A stretch of DNA of 64,000 nt from Flagellimonas spongiicola (GTDB taxonomy: Bacteria > Bacteroidota > Bacteroidia > Flavobacteriales > Flavobacteriaceae). Below, piece by piece: positions 16,544-27,900 of this stretch (the first letter of the stretch is position 1; the number at the start of each line of letters is the position of its first letter). The DNA is taken from positions 1,106,352 to 1,170,351 of the forward strand of contig NZ_JAMFMA010000002.1 of NCBI RefSeq assembly GCF_023502425.1, in the 5' to 3' direction. A program made the translations under genes and the position numbers. The notes beneath the pieces were generated by a model. It searched no databases. It was not told the DNA's origin and saw nothing but the letters and a program-made list of their open reading frames with translations.

Positions 16544-17896
16544 TTAAATGCCCAATATCAATTTGGCGATCCAAAAATAAATGAGGATTCCAAAAATATC
16601 ATTGCTTGTTGTGATAAATGGACCGGTAGCTATTGCGGGATCAATTCCACGGCGGTTTAAAAATAGGGGTGTGAATGTGCCTATGAATCCCGCCACCATG
16701 ATAACGGCAATCAACGAAACTGAAATTGCCACTGCTGTAGCAAAATCACCTTGCCAGATCCAAGTAAAAATCATGAGGAGAACAGCAAGTATGAAACCGT
16801 TCAGTAGTGCTAAGAGCATTTCTTTGATCAAACGATCACTAATACTGCCTTTTAGGTCATCGTTGGCCAAACCCTGTACGATGATCGCACTCGATTGAAC
16901 TCCCACATTTCCTGCCATCGCAGCGATAAGTGGTGTAAAAAAGAAAAGAATGGCATGTTTGGCGATCATTTCTTCAAAACCACCCATTATTGCGGCTGCA
17001 CCCAAACCTCCAAACAAACCGAGAATCAACCACGGTAGTCTTGCTCGTGTGAGTTCCCAGATGCTATCATCCGCTTCAACATCTTGCGAAATACCTGCTG
17101 CCAATTGATAATCCTTGTCTGCTTCTTCTTTGATAACATCTACAATGTCATCAATGGTGATACGACCTACAAGTCTGCCTATTTCGTCTACAACAGGTAT
17201 TGCTTCCAAATCGTATTTGGACATGATCTTTGCAACTTCTTCCGATTTTTCACTGACCGTTACCGAATCTACCTTGGGAATATATACATCCTTAATATGC
17301 GTTTTGGTGGATGTTGTCAAAAGATCTTTCAAGGATAGACGCCCTTTAAGTTTATCATCATTGTCCACCACATAAATTGAATGTACGCGGGTGACATTCT
17401 CTGCCTGGGCACGCATTTCCTTAACGCACGTCAGTACATTCCAATTTTCATTGACTTTGACCAACTCTTTCGCCATAAGTCCACCTGCGGAATTATCATC
17501 ATAGCGAAGTAGGTCAACAATATCCGCCGCATGTTCCTTGTCCTCAATTTCAGAGATAACTTCTTGAACAATTTCCTTTGGAAGTTCACCAACAATATCT
17601 GCTGCATCATCCGTATCCAATTCTTCAAGCTCACCGGCAATTTCCTTAACAGACAGATTGTTCAATACCGCTTCACGGCTGTCCTCATCCATTTCTGCCA
17701 AGATATCCGAGGTCTTTTCGCTATCCAGAAGCTTGATAAGGTATGTCGCTTCATCCACTTTGAGCTCTTCCGCTATTTCGGCAATATCTGCATAGTGGAA
17801 TTCTTTCATCATCAACCGTAGTGCGGCATTTTTCTTGTCCGCAATCAGTTGCCTGATGTTTACAATTAGCTCGTCTGTGAGTTTAAACGGGGTCAT
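16544..17896 (-). CDS. mgtE: Magnesium transporter MgtE
   Basis: 450 residues in the standard MgtE order: an N-terminal superhelical domain (about 1-130, with repeated [19 protein letters not shown] elements), two CBS domains (about 135-260, with [20 protein letters not shown]), a connecting helix and five transmembrane helices (about 285-450) with the conserved pore motif region around [20 protein letters not shown]. It is a Mg2+-gated, selective inner-membrane Mg2+ channel. The ATG at 17896 overlaps the stop of rsmA by 14 bases, implying coupled translation. Confidence 0.95.
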   Translation of the reverse strand: MTPFKLTDELIVNIRQLIADKKNAALRLMMKEFHYADIAEIAEELKVDEATYLIKLLDSEKTSDILAEMDEDSREAVLNNLSVKEIAGELEELDTDDAADIVGELPKEIVQEVISEIEDKEHAADIVDLLRYDDNSAGGLMAKELVKVNENWNVLTCVKEMRAQAENVTRVHSIYVVDNDDKLKGRLSLKDLLTTSTKTHIKDVYIPKVDSVTVSEKSEEVAKIMSKYDLEAIPVVDEIGRLVGRITIDDIVDVIKEEADKDYQLAAGISQDVEADDSIWELTRARLPWLILGLFGGLGAAAIMGGFEEMIAKHAILFFFTPLIAAMAGNVGVQSSAIIVQGLANDDLKGSISDRLIKEMLLALLNGFILAVLLMIFTWIWQGDFATAVAISVSLIAVIMVAGFIGTFTPLFLNRRGIDPAIATGPFITTSNDIFGILIYFWIAKLILGI

Positions 17897-18755
17897 TGGC
17901 TATCTGCTGTGTTAACCCAATGAAATCAGCCACATTGAGCTGTTCTGGGCGCTGATCAAAGATAGTATCTTCTTTTAGATTATCAGACAGGTTAAATGTC
18001 TTAAGGCTATTGCGAAGGGTCTTGCGCCTTTGGTTGAATGCGGCCTTGACCACCCTGAAAAACAATTGTTCGTCGCAAGAAAGCTGATAATTGGGTTTAC
18101 GGGTTAATTTCAAGACACCGGAATGCACCTTTGGAGGAGGGTCAAAAACTTGCGGCGGAACACTAAAAAGATATTCAGCCTCATAAAAAGCCTGCACAAG
18201 TACCGACAAAATCCCGTATGTTTTACTTCCTGGTTTTTCACAAATTCGTTGGGCTACCTCTTTTTGGAACATGCCTGAAAATTCTGGAATTTGATCTCGC
18301 TTTTCGAGCGTCTTAAAAACAATCTGACTTGAAATGTTATATGGGAAATTACCGGTAATTGCAAATTGCTCATCAGCATACAATTGCTTTAAATCGTATT
18401 TTAGGAAGTCAGCTTCAATAATAGTAAGGTGGTTGCCTTTATTGAACAATTCCGAATGTTCCAACCGAAAACTATGGTTGAGATAGATGATGGATTCTTC
18501 ATCCAAATCCATTGCGACCAGATCCAAATTTCGTTGCAGAAGGTATTTGGTGAGAACGCCCATCCCAGGACCTATTTCCAAAACGTTTTGATAGTTGTTC
18601 AAGGAAAGTGTTTCTGCAATTTTTTGTGCGATACTTTCGTCTTTTAAAAAATGCTGCCCTAGGTGTTTTTTTGCTGTTACCGCATTTTCAACGTGTCCAT
18701 TTCTTTTGCGATGGGGCTTAGTATTGCCGAGTTTTCTTTTACTTTTTTTAGACAC
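17883..18755 (-). CDS. rsmA: 16S rRNA (adenine1518-N6/adenine1519-N6)-dimethyltransferase
   Basis: Also called KsgA; dimethylates two adjacent adenines in helix 45 during small-subunit assembly. SAM-binding [15 protein letters not shown] is at about residues 60-74 and the catalytic [11 protein letters not shown] at about 134-144. The frame opens with GTG at 18755 and carries a Lys/Arg/Asn-rich N-terminal extension of about 28 residues before KKHLGQHFL; many flavobacterial RsmA proteins have such an extension. 290 residues in all. First of the rsmA-mgtE-cupin-dehydrogenase run. Confidence 0.94.
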   Translation of the reverse strand: MSKKSKRKLGNTKPHRKRNGHVENAVTAKKHLGQHFLKDESIAQKIAETLSLNNYQNVLEIGPGMGVLTKYLLQRNLDLVAMDLDEESIIYLNHSFRLEHSELFNKGNHLTIIEADFLKYDLKQLYADEQFAITGNFPYNISSQIVFKTLEKRDQIPEFSGMFQKEVAQRICEKPGSKTYGILSVLVQAFYEAEYLFSVPPQVFDPPPKVHSGVLKLTRKPNYQLSCDEQLFFRVVKAAFNQRRKTLRNSLKTFNLSDNLKEDTIFDQRPEQLNVADFIGLTQQIANDPV

Positions 18756-18774
18756 GGGACACGTTTTTTACAAG

Positions 18775-19083
18775 TTAAATCGAATTTTCCACATAGAGCC
18801 ATGCCATCAGACCGCTGCTTAATTGGAATACTTCCCTTTTATAGGCTGTGGTCTCATAAATATCCGCTTTGGCCAAATCGATGTCATTTACTTCATAAAC
18901 CATACCTGGGACACTGTCATTTTTATCGTTAGTGCGCATCACCAACGGGTACCTGTTGTAGACGGCATTCTCCAATTTTTTAAAACCAGAGATAAAATCT
19001 GATTCACCTTTCAGGGTACGACCAAAAATGTACTGCTGTACTTGTGGATCTTGCAGTGTGCCATATGTGAATAAATAACCCAA
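18775..19083 (-). CDS. Gamma-glutamylcyclotransferase-like (AIG2/GGCT fold) protein
   Basis: 102 residues starting with TTG at 19083 (a stop codon lies immediately upstream in frame). The N-terminal LFTYGTLQDPQVQQ is the GGCT/AIG2 signature, and the VPGMVYEV segment plus ETTAYKREVF supply the family core; the catalytic-type Glu is likely within the latter. Shorter than typical GGCT proteins (about 120-150). Activity on gamma-glutamyl amines or peptides is inferred from fold only. Follows DUF4286 after three bases. Confidence 0.8.
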   Translation of the reverse strand: MGYLFTYGTLQDPQVQQYIFGRTLKGESDFISGFKKLENAVYNRYPLVMRTNDKNDSVPGMVYEVNDIDLAKADIYETTAYKREVFQLSSGLMAWLYVENSI

Positions 19084-19086
19084 ACG

Positions 19087-19404
19087 TTATGGAATTTGTT
19101 GGCTCACTACTTCCAATTCTGTTCTAAAGGCCACAAATTTATTGGCAAAGCGTTTTTGACCTTCACTCCGCATTTGCTCTGCGTTATCCTTGTAATATGA
19201 ATCCAGGGTTTTTCTGTCTTTGGTGGTATACTGAACGGAATAGGTGATACCACCCATTTCTTCTTCAATCAGGACCTTGGTCATTTTAGCATGTGAAAAT
19301 TTGCCTGTAGCAAGCATGTCCGGAATGTGTTTGTCCTTCATCCAAGACAACCATTCTTCATGAACACTTTCATCTATATTGATGGTAACATTGTAAATTA
19401 GCAT
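19087..19404 (-). CDS. DUF4286 family protein
   Basis: 105 residues. The IYNVTINIDESVHEEWLSWM opening and the KHIPDMLATGKF segment are characteristic of DUF4286, a dimeric alpha-beta-barrel-like small protein family of Bacteroidota. No signal peptide. Function is unknown. It lies directly upstream of the GGCT-like gene on the same strand. Confidence 0.85.
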   Translation of the reverse strand: MLIYNVTINIDESVHEEWLSWMKDKHIPDMLATGKFSHAKMTKVLIEEEMGGITYSVQYTTKDRKTLDSYYKDNAEQMRSEGQKRFANKFVAFRTELEVVSQQIP

Positions 19405-19439
19405 AGAACTAAATTAGAATAGGTCAAAAGTAGGGAGAT

Positions 19440-21227
19440 TCAATTGATTGCATCGCCCCGAAGACGTCGAAATTCTTTTCTTGCCTTGGGAAAATAATAG
19501 CTATCCTGATAATTGTAGATAATCTTTTCATAATGGGACATTGCCTTTTCCGGCGCGTTCAAATGGGTGCGGTAGAGTTCTCCTAAAGCGAAGTTTGCAT
19601 CATCAGCTAATATATCGAAGGCATAGAATTCCACAATTTTCCGATAATTGAATTCAGCATCTGTGTATCTATTTTGTTCCTCTAATAATTTGCCCTGCCT
19701 CAAAAGTGCTTCATCCTCAATTTTTTCCCCTTTGTGGTTTTCTAGAATATCATCCAGGATTGTAATGGCTTGCAATGGTTTGTTCTGATAGGCAAGTAAA
19801 TCTGCCCGTGCATATTTTTTCAATGCGGTCTGCGTGGAGTCTTCTAGGGTATTGTCAGATATCAGTAGGCTTAATTGCATGGCATCATTGGCAATTAGTT
19901 GCGATGTAGACCCACGTAAAACCTTTAATTGAGTGAGCGCCCAATCAAAATCGCCTTTGTAGAAACTTGTCTGTGCAACTTTGTAACGTGCATCTTGCGC
20001 AAGGACATCATTCTTTAATCGTTTTTGAACTTGGGTGAAATAGATCAGTGCCTCGTTGAATCTTTGATGGTAAACCAGAATATCCCCTAGCGCCAATTTA
20101 AGGTATGCCTTGGCACGATTGCTTACTGGGAGCTTCAAGCTCTCTTTTAGCATGCTGATTGCGGGTTCTGGATTTTCCAATTTAAACGTCAAGAAATTGG
20201 CGTAGGCTATTTGTAATTGAAGGCTAGTGCCATTGTTTCCATATTCATCAACCAATGCCTTAAACTTCTTTTCCACATTTTCCAACGTCTTTTTATTGGA
20301 GCTTTCCAGGGCAATATCAATACGATGCAATTCGGCATTCAGCTTTGAATTGGGATTGGTGCTATGGTCTACGATATAGTCATAGATTTTTGTGGCATTT
20401 TCAAAATCCTTGTCCTCCATGGCTATTTGCCCTAGGTTTTCCAGACGGTCCAATGAGCTTTGCTCCGTTCTATTGTAGATGGCTTTTTCCTGTCCAAACG
20501 CACTGTTATATTGTTTTTGTTGAATGAACAACCAGCTCAGGAGTTCATTCCAAAGTACATCTGGGGATTTCTGTGCATTTTGAAGTAATACTTTTCTAAG
20601 GAGTTGATTGTTCGAATTTGTTGGGTCTTCCGAAATAAAATCATCAATATTCCTTAAGATATTGGAACGGGAGGTTCGTCCGTCACGAATCAGATTAAGG
20701 TAGGATTGATACATTTTTTCAATATGTCCTTGTTCCCCATAAATCCTTGCTAACTGAAAATCATAGTTCAATTCCGGCTTTAATGCCATAGCGGTGGTGT
20801 AAGCACTAATGGCCTGATCTAACAGGGCATATTTCTGGAAACGATAGCCAATACTATAGCCAAAGTTCGGATTTTCTTCAATTTTCTGGATAGCCCGCTC
20901 ATAGTACTGGGTTGCTTTCTCAGCTTGATTTTGCAGCGTGTAGTTGTACCCTAGCTCTATCAAAAATGTTGGAAAAGCATAGACGTCTTCAACTTTTCTA
21001 AGGAGAAAAGTTTCTGCATCTTCATACCGTTCCAATTGTTGTAGACAGGCTACCATACCCTCGGAATAGTCAGTACGTCTTGGATTTTTTTGCACTAGTT
21101 TTTCATAGAAAACCAAAGCTTTCTCATATTCTCCATCGTTAAAGTACTGCTTGGCCAAAAAGTCTTCTTGGCCAACTACTGTCAGCAATGAAAAAACGCT
21201 AAAACAAAGGAATATAAGATACCGCAA
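19440..21227 (-). CDS. Exported tetratricopeptide-repeat protein
   Basis: 595 residues. A signal peptide (about 1-19, RYLIFLCFSVFSLLTVVGQ) is followed by TPR-like helical repeats along the whole chain (for example EYEKALVFYEKLVQKNP, EKATQYYERAIQKIEENP, RFNEALIYFTQVQKRL, PEKAMSHYEKIIYNYQDSYYFPKAR). The start is TTG at 21227, since a stop codon lies two codons upstream of the next candidate. Likely periplasmic scaffold or outer-membrane-assembly-type protein; the partner is unknown. It follows serS after 77 bases. Confidence 0.85.
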   Translation of the reverse strand: MRYLIFLCFSVFSLLTVVGQEDFLAKQYFNDGEYEKALVFYEKLVQKNPRRTDYSEGMVACLQQLERYEDAETFLLRKVEDVYAFPTFLIELGYNYTLQNQAEKATQYYERAIQKIEENPNFGYSIGYRFQKYALLDQAISAYTTAMALKPELNYDFQLARIYGEQGHIEKMYQSYLNLIRDGRTSRSNILRNIDDFISEDPTNSNNQLLRKVLLQNAQKSPDVLWNELLSWLFIQQKQYNSAFGQEKAIYNRTEQSSLDRLENLGQIAMEDKDFENATKIYDYIVDHSTNPNSKLNAELHRIDIALESSNKKTLENVEKKFKALVDEYGNNGTSLQLQIAYANFLTFKLENPEPAISMLKESLKLPVSNRAKAYLKLALGDILVYHQRFNEALIYFTQVQKRLKNDVLAQDARYKVAQTSFYKGDFDWALTQLKVLRGSTSQLIANDAMQLSLLISDNTLEDSTQTALKKYARADLLAYQNKPLQAITILDDILENHKGEKIEDEALLRQGKLLEEQNRYTDAEFNYRKIVEFYAFDILADDANFALGELYRTHLNAPEKAMSHYEKIIYNYQDSYYFPKARKEFRRLRGDAIN

Positions 21228-21304
21228 TCGTATGTTTTACTTCAAATATAACGTAGAATTATCCCTAATTCTGTTAACTGAATCTAAATATAGTGGTACT
21301 TGTT

Positions 21305-22576
21305 CTAGTCGATACGGTCAAAACCGCAATATGGGACAAGGACTTCCGGAATGTTTATACCGTCTTCTGTTTGATAGTTTTCAAGTATTCCAGCAAGAAC
21401 GCGCGGTAGCGCCAAGGAACTTCCATTAAGTGTATGGGCCAACTGGCGTTTCCCATTTTCATCCTTGAATCTCAATTTCAGTCGATTGGCTTGGAACGTC
21501 TCAAAATTAGAAACAGAACTGATTTCCAACCATCTGTCCTGAGCTGTAGAGAAAACTTCAAAATCGAAGGTCAATGCCGAAGTGAATCCTAAATCCCCAC
21601 CGCAAAGCCTTAATATTCTATAAGGTAATTGCAATTCGTTTAATATACCCTTCACGTGCTCTACCATTTCGTCCAATGCCTTGTAGGAATCATCCGGATG
21701 CTCTATTCGTACAACTTCTACTTTGTCAAACTGATGTAGACGGTTAAGACCACGAACATGTGCGCCATAGCTGCCAGCTTCCCTTCTAAAGCAAGGGGTA
21801 TAACCGGTATACTTAATTGGGAAATCCTTGGATGTCAGTAAATCTTCCCTATGCAGGTTTGTGATAGGAACCTCAGCGGTCGGAATCAAATACAGATCAT
21901 CCGCTTGTACATGGTACATTTGACCTTCCTTGTCTGGGAGTTGCCCTGTACCATAACCAGAAGCTTCATTGACCATATGCGGAACTTGGATTTCTGTATA
22001 TCCTGCCGCGGTGTTTTTATCTAGAAAATAAGAAATCAGTGCTCTTTGCAAACGCGCCCCTTTACCTTTGTAAACTGGAAATCCGGCACCTGTAATTTTT
22101 ACCCCAGACTCAAAATCGATGATATCGAATTTCTTGGCAAGTTCCCAGTGTGGGAGTGCATTTTCCACCAACTTTGGTATATCACCTTCCCTGTAAATCT
22201 CTTCATTGTCTTCATCGGAGTTGCCAGCAGGTACTGATTCGTTGGGAATGTTGGGAATTTGATACAGTTGTTCTTGGAGTGCTGTTGCGGTGGCATTGAG
22301 TTCTTCTCCCAAATTTTTTGAGGACTCCTTTAAGCCGGCGGTTTGTTCTTTCAGTGCATTGGCTTCTTGGGCTTTTCCAGATTTGAAAAGTATACCAATT
22401 TCCTTTGAAAGTTTATTGGACTCTGCTAAAGTGGCATCCAGTTCTGTTTGAATGGCGCGTCTTTTCTCATCTAAGTCCAGCACAGCGGAAAGAATAGGTT
22501 CAGCATCAAAATTTCTTTTTTTCAATGCTTGGATAATGGTATCCTTATGTTCCCTAATGGTATGTAATTGAAGCAT
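21305..22576 (-). CDS. serS: Seryl-tRNA synthetase
   Basis: Class II aminoacyl-tRNA synthetase charging tRNA-Ser. 423 residues, the usual length: an N-terminal two-helix coiled-coil arm (about 30-105), then the catalytic core with motif 2 region YTPCFRREAGSYGAHVRGLNR (about 270-290) and motif 3 LNGSSLALPRVLAGILENYQ (about 380-399). Start is the ATG at 22576. A TAAATTTG element on the minus strand at 22594-22601 could be its -7 promoter element. Confidence 0.96.
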   Translation of the reverse strand: MLQLHTIREHKDTIIQALKKRNFDAEPILSAVLDLDEKRRAIQTELDATLAESNKLSKEIGILFKSGKAQEANALKEQTAGLKESSKNLGEELNATATALQEQLYQIPNIPNESVPAGNSDEDNEEIYREGDIPKLVENALPHWELAKKFDIIDFESGVKITGAGFPVYKGKGARLQRALISYFLDKNTAAGYTEIQVPHMVNEASGYGTGQLPDKEGQMYHVQADDLYLIPTAEVPITNLHREDLLTSKDFPIKYTGYTPCFRREAGSYGAHVRGLNRLHQFDKVEVVRIEHPDDSYKALDEMVEHVKGILNELQLPYRILRLCGGDLGFTSALTFDFEVFSTAQDRWLEISSVSNFETFQANRLKLRFKDENGKRQLAHTLNGSSLALPRVLAGILENYQTEDGINIPEVLVPYCGFDRID

Positions 22577-22593
22577 GCCCTTGTTTTGAGCCG

Positions 22594-22601
22594 CAAATTT
22601 A
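22594..22601 (-). promoter_or_regulatory. Candidate -7 promoter element of serS
   Basis: TAAATTTG on the minus strand matches TAnnTTTG, 18 bases upstream of the serS ATG. No clear -33 box. Confidence 0.35.
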
Positions 22602-22625
22602 AATCAATCTATGCAAGATGCATAA

Positions 22626-23942
22626 CTATTCTTCCTGTTGTGAAGGCAAAATCCAATCATTATGTGCAAAGTGCTTCCATGGAACGCTAGCCAAATCCAC
22701 TTTAGGGTCAATGAAATCGATATATTTAGCACTATTTACTTTAACCTTGTTTTTTACAAAAATCTGAACATCCTGTCCATTTTTAGCATATTCTTTTTTG
22801 ATGTACTGCGCAAATTGCCAAGTAAAATCTGGATAGCAAGCAACCTTACGGCTTTGCTTGTTGGTGAGATGGTCTTTTAGATTGATGTATTCCATTTTAC
22901 CCGATTCCTTATCAATTACTTGCATTCGAAGGGTGCCGGCCCTGCTGCGCAACATCATACGCCAACTTAGACGATGACCTTCCTCGGTCCAAAGTACATC
23001 GTCTTGGAATGTGTGATGCCTAAGTGGTAGTAAAAGTTGTACAAGGAAATAGATACTTAAAACTGATAGAATTAGATGCTTGTGTTTTGGAATTTCGGGG
23101 GTATTATCCACGTGTTCACTTTTCCGCTTAAGGAAGGTACTCCTAATACTTTTGGGCGGAAAGAAGAAAACGATGAATGCAAGTGCTAGATAGGGGAAAA
23201 TCCCAATTTGGAACACGATACTGTTGAACAGATGGAAAAAGAATGATAGATAGAGGAACAATTTTCGTGTAGGTTTCCATAGAAGTGCCGGTACTACGAG
23301 TAGATCATAAACAATACCAAACACTGCAACGATTTGATGTACCCATTTCTGTTGTAGTAAGTCTCCGATTACATAGTAATCAGCTTTTGACTTCATCAAG
23401 AGTTCTATGATGCTCAAATCCAACCAGTCGTTGTATAGTTTGGCAATTGAAGCATAGGTGTAGACAATGAACAATTGAAGAATTATCATCCATCGTACCC
23501 AATTGTGCATTGTCGTAGAACGAAAACTTGGATTATGTTTGGCATCCAATGAATAATCGCGGTTAGCAGGTAAAAACGCCATAATGTACCCTAACAACAT
23601 CAATAAATAATAGTGATTGTTGTACGATGTTTTTTGCATGAGGTAAACCCCAGTCCACATGATTGCAAATGTCAATGCGCTAAATCGGTATTTATACCCA
23701 AGGGTAATAAGCACACCCAAGGTTCCCATAATGGCAAAATAGATGTACATTCCATTTCCGGGCAAGGGTTGTAGCCAATCAAAACCAATGAAGTTGAAGG
23801 TGAATTTGGGTTCGACCAAAGTACGTCTAACCCATCCAGTAGCTATTGCACCGTAACATTCTGCACTTACCAAAAGGCCATAGAAAACCCGAAAGACCAC
23901 TAATTGGGCGTTGTCTATCTTCTTGAAAAGAAATGAGTTCAC
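22626..23942 (-). CDS. HTTM-domain (vitamin K-dependent gamma-carboxylase-like) membrane protein
   Basis: 438 residues starting with GTG at 23942. Residues 1-290 contain multiple transmembrane helices with the HTTM pattern (an early FRVFYGLLVSAE helix, QKTSYNNHYYLLMLLGY near residues 100-120, HNWVRWMIILQLFIVYTYASIAKL near 146-170). Residues 310-438 form a soluble beta-rich tail. The family includes vertebrate gamma-glutamyl carboxylase, but bacterial members have diverse or unknown functions and the substrate here is unknown. It follows ribF after one base, so translation is probably coupled. Confidence 0.87.
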   Translation of the reverse strand: MNSFLFKKIDNAQLVVFRVFYGLLVSAECYGAIATGWVRRTLVEPKFTFNFIGFDWLQPLPGNGMYIYFAIMGTLGVLITLGYKYRFSALTFAIMWTGVYLMQKTSYNNHYYLLMLLGYIMAFLPANRDYSLDAKHNPSFRSTTMHNWVRWMIILQLFIVYTYASIAKLYNDWLDLSIIELLMKSKADYYVIGDLLQQKWVHQIVAVFGIVYDLLVVPALLWKPTRKLFLYLSFFFHLFNSIVFQIGIFPYLALAFIVFFFPPKSIRSTFLKRKSEHVDNTPEIPKHKHLILSVLSIYFLVQLLLPLRHHTFQDDVLWTEEGHRLSWRMMLRSRAGTLRMQVIDKESGKMEYINLKDHLTNKQSRKVACYPDFTWQFAQYIKKEYAKNGQDVQIFVKNKVKVNSAKYIDFIDPKVDLASVPWKHFAHNDWILPSQQEE

Positions 23943-23943
23943 T

Positions 23944-24873
23944 TTATTTAGCTATTAAAGTCAATGATGTTTCTTTATCCTTCTTCAGTTGGTTTTGAAG
24001 CTCCTGCACCGAATCAAACTTGTGTTCATCCCGTATGCGATGCAATAAATTTACTTGAATTTTTTTGTCGTAAAGATTTCCTTCAAATTCAAAGAAATTG
24101 ACTTCTATGGATTTATCTTTTCCTGAAACAGTAGGGTTGTAACCAATGTTCATCATTCCATAATAGTCGTGTCCATCCAAATTACTTTGCACCACATAAA
24201 CGCCATTCTTTGGTATGAGTTTATAGGTTTCGGCAATTTGTAAATTGGCCGTTGGAAACCCGAATTGTTTGCCAAGACCTTTTCCTTTTACAATTGTACC
24301 AGTTAACATGTACTTGTAATTTAGGTAGTTGTTGGCAGTGGTGATATCTCCTTCTAAAAGGGCATGTCTAATTTTGGTTGAGCTTACCGAAACATCATCT
24401 ATTTCTTGTGCAGGAATTTCTTCAACTTCAAAATCCAAAGTATTCCCAAATGAAACCAAATCTTGGATGTTGGCATTTCTATTGCGCCCAAACCTATGAT
24501 CATAACCGATTATGATTCGTTTGGTCTTTAAACCATTGACCAAAATATCCCTTACGAATTCCGTTGCCGACAATCTTGAGAATTCCCTGGTAAAAGGATG
24601 TACGATCAGGTAATCCAATCCCAATTTTTCCATGATAGCGGTTTTCTCTTCCAGCGTATTCAACAATTTGATTTCGGTATCTTTTTGAAGGACCATTCTA
24701 GGATGAGGGAAAAAGGTTAGCACAGTTGATTTTAATCCAGCACTTTTGGCACTATTTATGAGGCGTTCCAGTATACGGCTATGACCTATGTGAACGCCAT
24801 CAAAAGTCCCAATGGTCACTGCTGTCTGAAGAGAAGTATTTGAAAACTGAGAAATGCCTTGGATTGTTTCCAC
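23944..24873 (-). CDS. ribF: Bifunctional riboflavin kinase / FAD synthetase
   Basis: Converts riboflavin to FMN and then FAD. 309 residues in the standard order: an N-terminal nucleotidyltransferase domain with TIGTFDGVHIGHSRIL (about residues 21-36) and GYDHRFGRNRNANI (about 119-132), then the kinase domain with GKGLGKQFGFPTANL (about 196-210). Start is GTG at 24873 (ETIQGISQFS). First gene of a long minus-strand block. Confidence 0.95.
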   Translation of the reverse strand: METIQGISQFSNTSLQTAVTIGTFDGVHIGHSRILERLINSAKSAGLKSTVLTFFPHPRMVLQKDTEIKLLNTLEEKTAIMEKLGLDYLIVHPFTREFSRLSATEFVRDILVNGLKTKRIIIGYDHRFGRNRNANIQDLVSFGNTLDFEVEEIPAQEIDDVSVSSTKIRHALLEGDITTANNYLNYKYMLTGTIVKGKGLGKQFGFPTANLQIAETYKLIPKNGVYVVQSNLDGHDYYGMMNIGYNPTVSGKDKSIEVNFFEFEGNLYDKKIQVNLLHRIRDEHKFDSVQELQNQLKKDKETSLTLIAK

Positions 24874-24929
24874 TTAAACAAGAAATAAAAAAAGGCTTAT
24901 TTTTGGAATAGACCGTCGCCCCATTTTGT

Positions 24930-27900
24930 ATGAAAGCTAAATTACGTCTTGTTTTCTCAATATCCATATTTTTTGCTTGCTTTTCCTTATCTGGTCAAGA
25001 AGCGTATTGGAAGTCCGCACCGGTAAAAAAGGACTATAGAAGTGCATCCTTGGAAAATATGGAGAAGGCCAAAGGGGTGTATACCTTAGAGCAGGCTCGT
25101 TTGTTTGACGCCTTAACCACACCTTCGAGACTAACCACTAATCAGCATATTGTTTTACCTCTTGAAACAGGAGAGTTTATGACTTTTGAAGTTCATGAAA
25201 CTCCTGTACTCCATAAAACCTTAGCTGCAAAATATCCAGCCATAAAATCGTATACTGGGATTAGTCAGAATGGGAAATACAAATTAAAATTGAGTCGATC
25301 CTCTAAGGGTATTGACGGAATGTTGGTGAATCTGGAAAATCAACAAACAAGCTTTATTGAAAAAGTCAAGGGTGTTGAAAATACCTATACCATATTCGAA
25401 AAAAGCTCAGGTCACGAAAGTAAAAATGGTTTTGTATGCAAAACCGCCGATATTCAAAAGACAGTTGCCAAAACAATAACACCATTAGTTGACGATCAAA
25501 TGCTTCGGAAATTTCGAATTGCTGTGTCCACTTCTGGGGAGTACACCGATTATCATGGAGGTACGGTTGCCGATGCACTTGCTGCCATCAATACAACACT
25601 TACAAGAATTAATGAGGTATTTGAAACTGATTTTGGGGTGACTTTGGAATTGATACCCAACAATGATCAGATCATATTCACAAACGCAAATACCGATCCT
25701 TATAATGGAAATTTGAATTCAGAAGTTCAAACTGTATTGACTTCCACTATTGGTGAGGAAAATTATGATGTGGGCCATCTGTTTCATAAAGTGGATGAAG
25801 GTCAGGACAATGGCAACGCCGGATTTATCGGTTCGGTATGTGTCGATAATTCCAAGGGAAGTGCCTTTTCAGCAGCATTTATTCCGGAAGGAGATGTTTT
25901 TGACCTTGATTTTGTGTCCCACGAATTAGGACATCAATTTGGTGCTAATCACACTTGGTCTTTTGAAAGTGAAGGTACGGGGGTACAAGCAGAACCTGCA
26001 AGTGGAACCACCATTATGGGTTATGCAGGGATTGTGCCTGGAAATAATGTAACGCCAACCGGGAGTGATTACTTTCACTTTTACAGTATTCAACAAGTTT
26101 CCACATACCTTCAAACCGTCTCCTGTGCTGAAGAAACGGGATTGACCAATAATCCGCCGGTTTTGACACCTGTTGGGGACTTTGTTATTCCAAAAGGAAC
26201 AGCATTTGTCTTGGAGGGCATAGCAACGGATCCAGATGCAGGTGATGTTCTGACCTATACTTGGGAGCAGATAGATGATGGGGTGGTAACAACTGCCACC
26301 TTTGGGCCGGAAAATCCGAGCGGAGCAAATTTTAGGTCATTGCCACCATCTACTTCCCCTATGCGATATTTTCCTAATCTGTCTAGAGTTGTTCAAGGAG
26401 AGTTAACTGAAATCGAACCTGAAACCAATGGGGATTGGGAGACGGTATCCAATGTTTCAAGAAATTTTGAATTTGCCTTTGTTGTGCGTGACAATGCGGA
26501 TGGTGGAGGTCAGGTGGTATCAGATGTTTTGGATGTTCAAGTTGTGAGTGCCGGACCGTTTACAGTTACTTCCCAAGCCACAAGTGCAATCTACGATGCA
26601 GGTTCTATTCAGCAAATAACTTGGGATGTTGCTGGCACTAACATTTTACCTATCGACGCAAAAACAGTGGATATTTTCTTGTCTGTTGATGGTGGTAACA
26701 CATTTCCTTTGAAGTTAGCGGAAGATGTATTGAATGATGGTGAGGCTGAGGTGCAATTGCCCGGGATGGCTTCAACCCAGGCAAGAATCATGGTCAAAGC
26801 CAGTGACAACATTTTCTTTGCGGTTAATTCATCCGATTTCACGATTCAGGAAACTTCAGTGGTTTTGGATTTTCAAGATTTGGAATTTGAGGTATGTCAA
26901 CCTGATAATCTAGTAATCCCATTTACTTACAACACCTTTGGAGGATTTAATGAAAATTCTACTTTCTCAGTGGATTTGCCTGTGGGGCTAAATGGCGTCT
27001 TTGCCCCAACTCAAGCAAGTACTGATGCCACAGCAGTGCAATTGACCATTTCAAATACAAATAGCGTTGCGCCTGGTGCATACGAAATTACCGTAACATC
27101 CACTTCTGCTTCTGAAACAGTTATGGTCCCGTTAAATGTTATTGTTAAGGATAATACCTTTAGTGATGTGGTTTTACAAACTCCGCTGGACTCTGAAGGA
27201 AGCGTTTCAGTAAACACCCAACTTTTATGGGAGGTTAATGTTCAATATGATCAATACGATGTAGAAGTGGCAACGGATGCTGGTTTTGCCACTATCGTGG
27301 AATCCGCGACAGTCCCTTTTAACTTTTATCAAACAACATCATTAGCGCCACAAACAGAATACTTCTGGCGGGTACGACCTACCAATAGCTGTGGTGCTGG
27401 AACTTTTGGAACACCTTTTAGTTTTACAACCATTCAAGTGGATTGCAAGGAAGTTACTCCTGCGGGCTTGCCTTTGGATATTTCAGCAGTTGGTACATCA
27501 ACAATTACCAGAAGTGTCCAAATTTTGGAAGATTTGCCCGTAAATGATATCAATGTAACGCTTGAAATCAATCATTCCTACACAGCGGATTTAATCGTTA
27601 GTTTGACCTCTCCTGCGGGTACAAGAGTAACCTTGATTTCCAATACTTGTGGCGAAGCAAATAATATAAACGCAGTATTTGACGATGCAGGAATTCCAAT
27701 AGCGTGTTCAAATGATCCTGCTATTTCAGGTGCTGTTCAACCACTTGGTTTGTTAAGTGCGTTCAATGGTGAATCCGCTTTGGGGGAATGGACCTTAGAG
27801 ATTCAGGACACGGCAACCGGAGATGGCGGGGCATTAGTGGATTTTTCGCTTGAAGTTTGTGCGGAAGGGGTATTTCGTCCGGATGCTGATGAAGACGGAG

